Shown: piece by piece, positions 1 to 6,018 of the stretch
How positions within the stretch are numbered: the stretch's first letter is position 1
How the letters are laid out: every line of letters starts with the position of its first letter
Assembly: GCA_938004025.1 (NCBI GenBank)
Contig: CALKXC010000272.1
Span: 1 to 9,503 of the forward strand
DNA: 9,503 nt
Source of the DNA: an uncultured Leucothrix sp.
GTDB lineage: Bacteria; Pseudomonadota; Gammaproteobacteria; Thiotrichales; Thiotrichaceae
Direction: 5' to 3'
Position numbers and translations under genes: made by a program
Notes under the pieces: model-generated
Databases searched by the model: none
What the model was told of the DNA's origin: nothing
What the model saw: only the letters and a program-made list of their open reading frames with translations

Positions 1-976
1 GATTAATTCAAAGAGCCACGTTAAAAACCGTTTAACGTTTACGGCCGATATGAACGTCGAGCAGTTAACCGTGAGTGATGGCGAGCAGTCAAACATCATC
101 ACACTAAAGCCATTTACTATGGATATGAGCGGTAAAGGTGACGGCAATATGCAAAATGGCAGTTATCAAGCAACGAGCAGTGCCATTGAAGCGAGCATGG
201 GAGAAGGCATTAGTATTGTGCTGCAAAAGATGGGTCTGGCAGGAAATTATAAGCAAGCTGATGGCGCAAGTTTCATGTTAGGCGATGGTAATATGAGTTT
301 GCAGGAGTTGGTAATTACCAACCCAGCGGCGTTGCCAACACCACTTAAGATTCCTGAACTAAAGTTTGAAACCAAGCTGGAACAAGCGAAGAACCAAGAT
401 TTGACAATGTCAGCCAAATACCAAGGAACGCTGGACCCTAGCATGATGCGGATGATGAACTCACCAGTCGATGTTAAAACGGCTGAAATTGATCTTCAGT
501 TCAAGGCAATTCCTTTGGCTGCGGTGACTGATTACCAGAAATTGGTTAAAGAACTTTCATCCGAGCCTGATCCCCAAAAAGCAGCCGCTCAGATGCAGGC
601 CAAAATGTTTGATTTTGTGCAAATGCTTGCCCAGAACGCAGCATCTACGAACATCAAAGTTAATGCGACTTCAGCAGAAGGCGATTTAAATGCTGATATT
701 AATGCCGGCTTTAAACCCGGAATCGATTTTGATGCAGCTCAAATGATGCAAATCTTGGCAGCGCCGGATCCAAGCTCAATCATGCCCTTATTAGTGGGGC
801 GCGGTGACGTTTCATTGAGTAAAGGGGTAACGGATAAAGCAGGGCTCACACCGATGATTCAAATAATGGCTGCGGAGTTTGTGAAGCTAAAAGACGATAA
901 GTTTGTTTCGGAGTTACAAATTACAGATGGTCAGTTGATGATCAATGGATCGCCGCTTCCGCTAGCACCTCAGTAA
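1..976 (+). CDS. DUF945/YdgA-like protein, C-terminal part (5' end outside window)
   Basis: The reading frame is open from base 2 to a TAA at 974-976 (followed at once by a second TAA), giving 324 residues. The first in-frame ATG is at 50, but the frame continues to the edge without a stop, so this is most likely the tail of a longer gene rather than a complete one. The protein is polar and repetitive in style: alternating beta-like stretches, several Met-rich helices (around DPSMMRMMN and AQMMQILAA) and a final stretch SELQITDGQLMINGSPLPL. That ending, a strand then DGxLxxNGxPLP, is what I associate with the DUF945 family, whose E. coli member is YdgA, roughly 500 residues long. The function of the family is poorly defined; members usually have an N-terminal membrane anchor or signal, which here would lie outside the window. 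The family call rests on the C-terminal pattern only. Confidence 0.68.
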   Translation, partial: INSKSHVKNRLTFTADMNVEQLTVSDGEQSNIITLKPFTMDMSGKGDGNMQNGSYQATSSAIEASMGEGISIVLQKMGLAGNYKQADGASFMLGDGNMSLQELVITNPAALPTPLKIPELKFETKLEQAKNQDLTMSAKYQGTLDPSMMRMMNSPVDVKTAEIDLQFKAIPLAAVTDYQKLVKELSSEPDPQKAAAQMQAKMFDFVQMLAQNAASTNIKVNATSAEGDLNADINAGFKPGIDFDAAQMMQILAAPDPSSIMPLLVGRGDVSLSKGVTDKAGLTPMIQIMAAEFVKLKDDKFVSELQITDGQLMINGSPLPLAPQ

Positions 977-990
977 TAAGTTACAACGCC

Positions 991-1443
991 TTAGAATATT
1001 CCAAGCTTTAAACCCTCGGCCATTCCTGAGCCGAGGGTCTGACATTCCTCTGTAAACTTCTCCTGAAATTCACCTTTAAGTAATAATGGTCCTTGAATGG
1101 GCTTCCATTTAAGTCCAATCACAATTTTTTCTACGCTTTTCGTTGCGCCGGTTCCATCTAAGCCTGCCTTGATATAGAGCGCCCAAGGTAACGCTTGTGT
1201 TTCCTCTAAGCAGGGGTAATAGATGCGCTCAAAGAAATCTTTGATTTGGCCACTCATGTAACCAAAGTTTTCAGTTGTGCCAATGATGATCCCACCGCAG
1301 GACAAAACGTCGGCGGCGGTCGTTTCTAAAGGTGGTTTAATGATGACAGGGTAGTCACAGTCTTCGATTCCAGTTTTCACCGCATTTCTTAAGGCTAGTG
1401 AGTTTTTGGAAGGGGTATTGGCAACTACTAAAATTGGTTTCAT
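991..1443 (-). CDS. Flavodoxin-family protein (FMN-binding fold)
   Basis: This 150-residue protein has a short flavodoxin fold. A first strand KPILVVANT runs into a phosphate-loop-like segment (TPSKNSLALRNAV, about residues 10-22), followed by a second strand and then GGIIIGTTENFGYMSG (about 50-65) with IKDFFERIYYP. The G(T/S)xxNFGxMSGxxKxFxDR-type segment is the isoalloxazine-binding loop seen in flavodoxin-like and NADPH-dependent FMN reductase-like proteins. Family members bind FMN and carry electrons or reduce quinones or flavins in the cytoplasm; the specific partner cannot be told. It is convergent with the DUF945 gene, with only 14 bases between the stops. There is no good Shine-Dalgarno before the ATG at 1443. 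A perfect inverted repeat about 45 bases upstream suggests control by a TetR-type repressor encoded elsewhere. The gene appears intact and of usual length for the compact members of the family. Confidence 0.8.
   Translation of the reverse strand: MKPILVVANTPSKNSLALRNAVKTGIEDCDYPVIIKPPLETTAADVLSCGGIIIGTTENFGYMSGQIKDFFERIYYPCLEETQALPWALYIKAGLDGTGATKSVEKIVIGLKWKPIQGPLLLKGEFQEKFTEECQTLGSGMAEGLKLGIF
1012..1038. repeat. Perfect 9-bp inverted repeat inside flavodoxin 3' end
   Basis: ACCCTCGGC at 1012-1020 pairs perfectly with GCCGAGGGT at 1030-1038, with a 9-base loop. On the minus strand the stem is followed by TTTAAAGC, still within the last codons of the flavodoxin gene; on the plus strand it lies just past the DUF945 stop. 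It could act as a GC-rich transcription stop for the plus-strand gene, but it lacks a real T-tract on either strand. Confidence 0.45.
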
Positions 1444-1488
1444 AGGCGTTATTTATTGCTAGGGTTCTGAAGTTTAATGCCTCTTAAG

Positions 1489-1508
1489 TACCTACTTGTA
1501 TGTAGGTA
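1489..1508. promoter_or_regulatory. Perfect inverted repeat, probable TetR-type operator
   Basis: TACCTAC at 1489-1495 and GTAGGTA at 1502-1508 are exact reverse complements separated by six bases. The size (20 bp, short arms, central spacer) is typical of dimeric TetR/AcrR-family repressor sites. It lies between the candidate leftward promoter and the flavodoxin start, so a bound repressor would block flavodoxin transcription. No regulator gene is visible in the window. That it is an operator, and its family, are inferences from form and position. Confidence 0.5.
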
Positions 1509-1528
1509 AACGCTTACATTTCTCCTGT

Positions 1529-1557
1529 AATATACCCTCGATTAGATATTCTGAAAA
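1529..1557 (-). promoter_or_regulatory. Candidate sigma-70 promoter for the flavodoxin gene
   Basis: On the minus strand TTTTCA (1557-1552) and TATATT (1534-1529) are separated by 17 bases, matching the sigma-70 consensus at four and five of six positions. Transcription would start near 1522, just upstream of the inverted repeat at 1489-1508, which fits repression by a protein bound there. Confidence 0.35.
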
Positions 1558-1630
1558 GTGCTTGCAAGTTACTACAGACTATCCCATTATTGCGAAAAAT
1601 TTTACAGAGGCTTAGTTCTACTTGCCTCTA

Positions 1631-1659
1631 TTAGATTTGATGCTAGCCGTAAATATATT
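1631..1659 (+). promoter_or_regulatory. Weak candidate promoter for fhs
   Basis: TTAGAT (1631-1636) and TATATT (1654-1659) lie 17 bases apart. The -10 element is good, the -35 poor. It would give a leader of about 85 bases before the fhs start. Other AT-rich -10-like strings, for example at 1727-1732, lie too close to the gene to be likely. Confidence 0.25.
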
Positions 1660-1750
1660 TAACGAATTGAGCCCTACATTCAATTCAGATGATTGACCAA
1701 GTGGCCTTTATCGACTGATTTGGCCTTATATTTTTGTTCAGGATGAGAGC

Positions 1751-3427
1751 ATGACAACTTATAAAAGTGATATCGAAATAGCGCGTGAAGCAACGATGCA
1801 ACCAATCGGTGAGATCGGAGAAAAACTTGGCATTCCTTATGAAGCACTATTGCCATATGGTCACACGAAAGCCAAAGTAAGCCAAGAGTATATCCAATCA
1901 GTACAGGGTAACGATGAAGGCAAGCTTATTTTGGTGACGGCTATCTCACCAACACCAGCAGGTGAAGGTAAGACAACGACGACTGTTGGTTTAGGAGACG
2001 GTTTAAACCGTATCGGTAAGAAAGCAGCGATTTGTATTCGTGAGCCAAGCTTAGGTCCTTGTTTTGGTATGAAAGGAGGTGCTGCCGGTGGTGGTTACGC
2101 TCAGGTTGTACCAATGGAAGATATCAATCTTCACTTCACGGGTGACTTCCACGCAATCGGTGCTGCGCACAACTTGCTAGCCGCTTTAATGGACAACCAT
2201 GTTCATTGGGAAAATAAGTCTGGATTAGACCCTCGTCGTATCGTTTACCGTCGTGTAGTTGATATGAATGACCGTACGTTACGTAACATTGTTACAGGCC
2301 TAGGCGGCCCATTCAACGGAACGCCTCGTGAAAGTGGTTTTGACATCACGGTTGCTTCTGAGATCATGGCGATCTTCTGCTTGGCGACGGACCTTGAGGA
2401 CCTTACGCGTCGTATTGGTAACATCGTTGTGGGTTACACTCGTGACATGACGCCAGTATTGGCAAGTGAAATGAATGGCCAAGGCGCAATGACGGTATTG
2501 TTGAAAGATGCGTTCATGCCTAACTTAGTACAGACACTAGAAAACAACCCTGCGTTTATACACGGTGGTCCATTCGCTAACATCGCTCACGGTTGTAACT
2601 CAGTTATTGCTACTAAGACGGCATTGAAAATTGCTGACTATGTGGTTACTGAAGCTGGTTTCGGTGCTGACCTTGGTGCTGAGAAGTTCTTAGACATCAA
2701 ATGTCGTAAGGGTGGCTTAACGCCTTCAGCCGTTGTTCTAGTAGCAACCGTTCGCGCACTTAAGATGCACGGTGGCGTCCCAAAGACAGACCTAGGGCCA
2801 GAGAACGTAGACGCACTTGTTAAAGGTTGTGCCAACCTTGGTCGTCACATTGAGAACTTAGCAAACTTCGGCGTTCCAGTTACTGTTGCGATCAACTCGT
2901 TTGTGACAGACACAGAAGCTGAGCACCAAGCAATCAGTGATTTCTGTGAATCAAAAGGTGTTAAAGCATTCAAATGCACACACTGGAGTGATGGTGGTGC
3001 GGGTACTGAAGATCTTGCTCATCACATCGCTGCATTGGCAGATGCTGATGAAGGTGATTTCAAGTACTTGTACGAAGATGAAATGCCGCTTTGGGATAAA
3101 GCAGAGCACATCGCTAAGACTCTCTATGGTGCTGATGAGCTGATTGCTGACAAGAAGGTTCGTGATCAGTTTGAACGTCTACAGAAAGACTATGGACACT
3201 TCCCAGTTTGCATGGCGAAGACACAGTACAGTTTCTCTACAGATCCTAACTTAATGGGCGCTCCAACCGGGCATGCAGTTCCAGTTCGAGAAGTTCGTCT
3301 ATCGGCGGGTGCTGAGTTTATTGTGGTTGTTTGTGGTGACATTATGACAATGCCTGGCTTGCCACGGGTACCGTCTGCTGACAACATTCACTTGAACGCA
3401 GAAGGCCAGATTGACGGCTTGTTCTAA
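1751..3427 (+). CDS. fhs: Formate-tetrahydrofolate ligase
   Basis: The enzyme joins formate to tetrahydrofolate using ATP, giving 10-formyl-THF for purine synthesis and the one-carbon pool; it acts in the cytoplasm, classically as a homotetramer. The 558 residues match the usual length of the family. The ATP-binding P-loop TPAGEGKT is at residues 68-75. Both family signatures are present and intact: [11 protein letters not shown] at 106-116 and [12 protein letters not shown] at 331-342; [13 protein letters not shown] lies a little before the second. The ATG at 1751 is preceded by AGGA at 1740-1743 with seven bases spacing. The gene is rich in CGT, GGT and other codons typical of well-expressed genes, unlike the operon that follows. 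It stands alone: divergent from the flavodoxin gene and closed by a strong terminator. No folD or other folate gene is next to it. Confidence 0.97.
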   Translation: MTTYKSDIEIAREATMQPIGEIGEKLGIPYEALLPYGHTKAKVSQEYIQSVQGNDEGKLILVTAISPTPAGEGKTTTTVGLGDGLNRIGKKAAICIREPSLGPCFGMKGGAAGGGYAQVVPMEDINLHFTGDFHAIGAAHNLLAALMDNHVHWENKSGLDPRRIVYRRVVDMNDRTLRNIVTGLGGPFNGTPRESGFDITVASEIMAIFCLATDLEDLTRRIGNIVVGYTRDMTPVLASEMNGQGAMTVLLKDAFMPNLVQTLENNPAFIHGGPFANIAHGCNSVIATKTALKIADYVVTEAGFGADLGAEKFLDIKCRKGGLTPSAVVLVATVRALKMHGGVPKTDLGPENVDALVKGCANLGRHIENLANFGVPVTVAINSFVTDTEAEHQAISDFCESKGVKAFKCTHWSDGGAGTEDLAHHIAALADADEGDFKYLYEDEMPLWDKAEHIAKTLYGADELIADKKVRDQFERLQKDYGHFPVCMAKTQYSFSTDPNLMGAPTGHAVPVREVRLSAGAEFIVVVCGDIMTMPGLPRVPSADNIHLNAEGQIDGLF

Positions 3428-3436
3428 GATGAATAG

Positions 3437-3464
3437 TCAACTTAAGCGTTAAAGCTTAGGTTTG
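3437..3464 (+). repeat. Hairpin in the fhs 3' untranslated region
   Basis: AACTTAAGC (3439-3447) pairs with GCTTAGGTT (3454-3462), with one G-U pair and a six-base loop. The stem can lengthen by TC/GA (3437-3438 with 3464-3465) across a one-base bulge. It precedes the terminator hairpin by about 13 bases and has no T-tract, so it may be an mRNA-protecting stem or chance. Confidence 0.35.
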
Positions 3465-3471
3465 AACATTT

Positions 3472-3510
3472 AAAAAGTCGGTAAGATTATGAATCTTATC
3501 GGCTTTTTTG
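3472..3510 (+). terminator. Rho-independent terminator after fhs
   Basis: A 12-bp stem, GTCGGTAAGATT (3477-3488) with AATCTTATCGGC (3492-3503), includes two G-U pairs and an ATG triloop. It is followed by six T residues (3504-3509) and preceded by five A residues (3472-3476). This ends fhs transcription and isolates the RhuM-like/doc operon downstream. Confidence 0.88.
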
Positions 3511-3565
3511 GTTTATTATTTCATCATTTTAATTTGTTCTCTTTTTGTTTCATATTTATCTTTAT

Positions 3566-3594
3566 TTATCATACAAAAGGCGATATGGTATGCT
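3566..3594 (+). promoter_or_regulatory. Extended -10 promoter of the RhuM-like/doc operon
   Basis: TTATCA (3566-3571) and TATGCT (3589-3594) are 17 bases apart. The -10 is preceded by TGG (3586-3588), giving the TGN extended -10 motif. The predicted start is near 3601, with a leader of about 50 bases to the ATG at 3652. A short imperfect dyad, GCTCCG then CGGTAGC (3592-3610), covers the -10 and start site and could be an autoregulatory operator. Confidence 0.5.
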
Positions 3595-3651
3595 CCGGAT
3601 GAACGGTAGCTTAAACAGCACGGACTGCGACTTTTTTTGTTAGGGGGAGTT

Positions 3652-4662
3652 ATGAGTAAGGATTTAACCACTTCTAGTATTCACCGGCAGAACATCTTAA
3701 ACAATCCCTATGCTCTTGAAAAAATCAGTGAGTATTTTGCTTTCAAGGGAACCGAGTTTGAAGATGAGCAGGTCTATACCAAAGCTGAAGTCGCTTATTT
3801 ATTAGGCATTGATGCCAGAACAATTGAACGGTATATCCGCAATCATAAGGACGAGTTGGGGAATAATGGCTATCGTGTTTTAAAAGGAAAGTCCTTAAAA
3901 ATCTTCAAGTTACGGTATGTCTCCGACACTGATGTCGGTGACAAGGCGCCTAGTATTGGCGTTTTTAATTTCCGAGCTATTCTTAATCTGGCAATGGTGC
4001 TGACAGAAAGTGAGCGGGCCCGTGAAATCCGTTCTCGCACTTTGGATATCGTTTTAGATGTCATTGCTAAAAAGAGCGGTGGTCACACTCGATTTATTAA
4101 TCAGCGCGATCAAGATTACCTTCCTTCATCCTATCAAGAGTACAGCTACCGTAAGCTGTTCACAGATGCGTTACGTGACTGCGTGGATATGGGCGGGGGG
4201 AAATACCGGTATTTTACCAATAAAATCTATCAGGCGATTTTTAAAGAAGATGCGGCGGAATATCGGCGTATTTTGAATATTACGGATAAAAGCCGCACCC
4301 GCGATACGATGTATAGCGAAGTGTTGGAGCTGATATCAAGCTTTGAGAATGGTATTGCCGATCAGCTGCATAAACGCAAAGCGGAGTTGGGAAGGAAGCT
4401 AACCGAGCTTGAGACGGAAGCTGTCTTTACAGCATCTGAGTCTAACCCTTTCATTCAGACTTATGTTGAAACGGCAAGAGTTAAGATGGCGAGTAGGGAT
4501 TTATGTTTTAGAGATGCTCTACACGACAAAATTGAAGGCTACATTCAATCAGTTCCTACGGTCGATTTTAAGAAATTCCTGGGCAAAACCAGCAAAAGCC
4601 TCTCAGAACGCTTGGAGGATGAAGAAACTTTAGCGGTGTTTCAACGCTTAAAGGATCGCTAA
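3652..4662 (+). CDS. RhuM-like helix-turn-helix DNA-binding protein, putative partner/antitoxin of Doc
   Basis: I start this gene at the ATG at 3652 because a strong Shine-Dalgarno (GGGGGAG, 3643-3649) sits just upstream; a TTG at 3637 in the same frame has none. That gives 336 residues. A helix-turn-helix is clear at about 41-69 (VYTKAEVAYLLGIDARTIER onward). It is followed by IGVFNFRAILNLAMVL (about 102-117) and a helix with EIRSRTLDIVLDVI (125-138). HTH, then a YNLxxI-like strand, then a FRxWATxxL-like helix is the order seen in the RhuM family, and a later YFTNKIYQAIFKEDAAEYRR resembles the next RhuM block. The C-terminal third is charged and helical, possibly coiled coil (about 223-250). 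The RhuM assignment is by pattern only; the function of that family is not established. The stop at 4660-4662 directly abuts the doc ATG. By context I infer an autoregulating DNA-binding antitoxin, though it is far longer than Phd-type antitoxins. Confidence 0.72.
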   Translation: MSKDLTTSSIHRQNILNNPYALEKISEYFAFKGTEFEDEQVYTKAEVAYLLGIDARTIERYIRNHKDELGNNGYRVLKGKSLKIFKLRYVSDTDVGDKAPSIGVFNFRAILNLAMVLTESERAREIRSRTLDIVLDVIAKKSGGHTRFINQRDQDYLPSSYQEYSYRKLFTDALRDCVDMGGGKYRYFTNKIYQAIFKEDAAEYRRILNITDKSRTRDTMYSEVLELISSFENGIADQLHKRKAELGRKLTELETEAVFTASESNPFIQTYVETARVKMASRDLCFRDALHDKIEGYIQSVPTVDFKKFLGKTSKSLSERLEDEETLAVFQRLKDR

Positions 4663-5112
4663 ATGGACTTAGCGATCTACTATTTTGATGTCGCAACGGC
4701 CATTAAAGAGCATGATTTAATTATCGATCGATCCGGTGGTTTAGATGGTTTGCGAGAAATAGGTCTGCTCGAAAGTGTACTTGAACACATTCAAAACGAT
4801 TTCTACTATCCTGAGTTTGAGGACAAACTGACACATCTAGTGTTTTCAGTGAACAAATTCCACGCTTTTAATGACGGAAATAAGCGTGCCAGCCTGTATT
4901 TAGGGGCTTACTTTATGGAGCTCAATGGCTATGACTACTGTATTGAGCGCTTTTGGCATGAGTTTGAAAACTACGCAGTGAGCTTGGCAGAGGGTCGCCT
5001 GGATAAACCTGTCTTACAGCAAATGATACGTGCTTATATTTACGACGAAGAGTTTAGTGAAACATTGAAACTAACGCTGATTGAATCACTTTCCGAGTTG
5101 CCAAATCCATAA
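4663..5112 (+). CDS. doc: Fic/Doc (death-on-curing) family toxin
   Basis: This is a 149-residue Fic-fold protein of the Doc branch. The N-terminal half has the family segment GGLDGLREIGLLESVL (about 25-40). The catalytic motif is HAFNDGNKR at 67-75: His67 (general base), Phe69, Asp71, Asn73, Lys74 and Arg75. The Lys where AMPylating Fic enzymes have Gly is the Doc feature; Doc phosphorylates EF-Tu and stops translation. Position 72 is Gly as in Fic, where phage P1 Doc has Ala. I see no [ST]xxxE[GN] inhibitory motif in the protein, which fits inhibition by a separate partner. A Shine-Dalgarno AAAGGA (4650-4655) lies inside the end of the upstream gene, and the ATG follows that gene's TAA with no gap, so translation is probably coupled. 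It is somewhat longer than P1 Doc because of the C-terminal tail. EF-Tu as the target is inferred, not shown. Confidence 0.88.
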   Translation: MDLAIYYFDVATAIKEHDLIIDRSGGLDGLREIGLLESVLEHIQNDFYYPEFEDKLTHLVFSVNKFHAFNDGNKRASLYLGAYFMELNGYDYCIERFWHEFENYAVSLAEGRLDKPVLQQMIRAYIYDEEFSETLKLTLIESLSELPNP

Positions 5113-5226
5113 CAATAGCTTTACTAATCCATCGAATAAATACAGATTCACTCTCTGAAATAATATTAATAAGTATTACTTACTTCGTTTGATAAGATAC
5201 GTCGATCTTAATCTGGAATGCTTTCA

Positions 5227-6003
5227 ATGCAATCGAAAATCTTGTTGTTTAAAGTCGTTTTAATCCTTGTATTCTTTTGGGGAAACCCTGCTTCTGCTCA
5301 ACAAGAGTTGATCTTTATTCTAGCGGGTCAATCGAATATGGCGGGGCAGGGAGAGCGTTCAAAAGTTCCAGCTCACTATCGTAAGAATCCTAGAAACGTT
5401 AGCTTTTATCACAATGGTTATAAGGCGCCACTCAATCACTTTGCTTATTTCGGACCAGAGATTGGATTTGCGCACGAAGTTGCCAGACGTTATCCAAAAC
5501 ACCAAATAAAAATTATAAAGTTTGCCGTTGGTGGCACATCGATGCTGGCATGGGCACCTAACTGGTCAGTACACAGGGCAAATTTGACCAAAAATGCCAG
5601 TGCTGGCCCGTTGTTTAAAAAACTCTTGCAGACGGCTAATGCCAGCTATGATTCGAAAAAATCTAGGATTAGCGCAGTACTGTGGGTGCAGGGAGAAGCT
5701 GATGCGAAATACCCAGCGATTGCCCGGCAGTATAAAAACAATTTAAGTATATTTGTGACTGCTTTGCGCCGACAGCTGGATAATCGCAATACACAGTTTA
5801 TTGTTGCTGGAGTCAATCCACCGGTTAAGCAATTTCCAGCGTCAGCGGTGATTAACAAAGCACAAAAGCAGGTGGTGGCAAGCTTACCCAATATGCAATT
5901 TATCCGAACAATAGATTTGTCTAAGCGTTCGGATAATTTGCATTTCGATACTTTGGGTCAGATCAAACTAGGAAAGCGCTTTGCCAAATTAGTTAGGCCA
6001 TAA
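5227..6003 (+). CDS. Exported SGNH-type esterase, sialate O-acetylesterase (SASA) family
   Basis: The protein carries a clear signal peptide: MQSK, then a hydrophobic ILLFKVVLILVFFW, with likely cleavage after PASA at residue 24. It is therefore exported to the periplasm or beyond. The catalytic blocks are ILAGQSNMAGQG with nucleophile Ser36, WVQGEADA at 153-160, and DNLHFD with Asp236 and His239. This set matches the SASA/DUF303 carbohydrate-esterase family, which removes acetyl groups from sugars such as sialic acid or xylan; the substrate here is unknown. I prefer the ATG at 5227 (258 residues) to the one at 5218 because TGGA at 5214-5217 is nine bases from the former and overlaps the latter. 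No carbohydrate genes flank it. It follows the doc gene by 114 bases and converges on the SulP gene, with only 15 bases between stops. Confidence 0.85.
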   Translation: MQSKILLFKVVLILVFFWGNPASAQQELIFILAGQSNMAGQGERSKVPAHYRKNPRNVSFYHNGYKAPLNHFAYFGPEIGFAHEVARRYPKHQIKIIKFAVGGTSMLAWAPNWSVHRANLTKNASAGPLFKKLLQTANASYDSKKSRISAVLWVQGEADAKYPAIARQYKNNLSIFVTALRRQLDNRNTQFIVAGVNPPVKQFPASAVINKAQKQVVASLPNMQFIRTIDLSKRSDNLHFDTLGQIKLGKRFAKLVRP

Positions 6004-6014
6004 GGCAAAGCACT
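5975..6014. repeat. Inverted repeat at the esterase/SulP convergent junction
   Basis: AGCGCTTTGCC (5975-5985) pairs with GGCAAAGCACT (6004-6014) with one mismatch, around an 18-base loop that includes the esterase stop codon. It lies exactly at the meeting point of two convergent genes and may help stop transcription from both sides, but neither strand has a T-tract, so I do not call it a terminator. Confidence 0.35.
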
Positions 6015-6018
6015 TCGG

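Larger units (their letters stand above)
1444..1750. other. Divergent intergenic region between flavodoxin and fhs
   Basis: These 307 bases hold no convincing gene. They contain the TACCTAC inverted repeat (1489-1508), a candidate leftward promoter (1529-1557), a small palindrome CTTGCAAG (1561-1568), a 6-bp stem AGAGGC/GCCTCT (1606-1611 with 1624-1629), a candidate rightward promoter (1631-1659), and a direct repeat TGGCCTT at 1702-1708 and 1721-1727, close to the fhs start. I see no known riboswitch. Confidence 0.6.

Noticed and set aside
1514..1526. On the minus strand, AGGAG followed by ATG-TAA just before the TACCTAC repeat
   Set aside because: It is a start-stop pair with no coding content, lying at the predicted transcription start; it looks like chance rather than a leader peptide.
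3605..3614. GGTAGCTTAA shared with the intergenic region near 8430-8440
   Set aside because: A single shared 10-mer is expected by chance in a window of this size, and the flanks do not match.
3637..3651. A TTG start five codons upstream for the RhuM-like gene
   Set aside because: The strong Shine-Dalgarno GGGGGAG would lie inside the coding region; it is correctly spaced for the ATG at 3652 instead.
4058..4633. Short plus-strand frames (4058-4276 and 4409-4633) inside the RhuM-like gene
   Set aside because: They are out-of-frame shadows with no start signals or family features; the overlapping RhuM-like frame is continuous and well supported.
3428..5226. Possible mobile element or integration site around the RhuM-like/doc operon
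   Set aside because: I found no tRNA gene, integrase, transposase, terminal inverted repeats or target duplications at the borders, so recent insertion is not supported.
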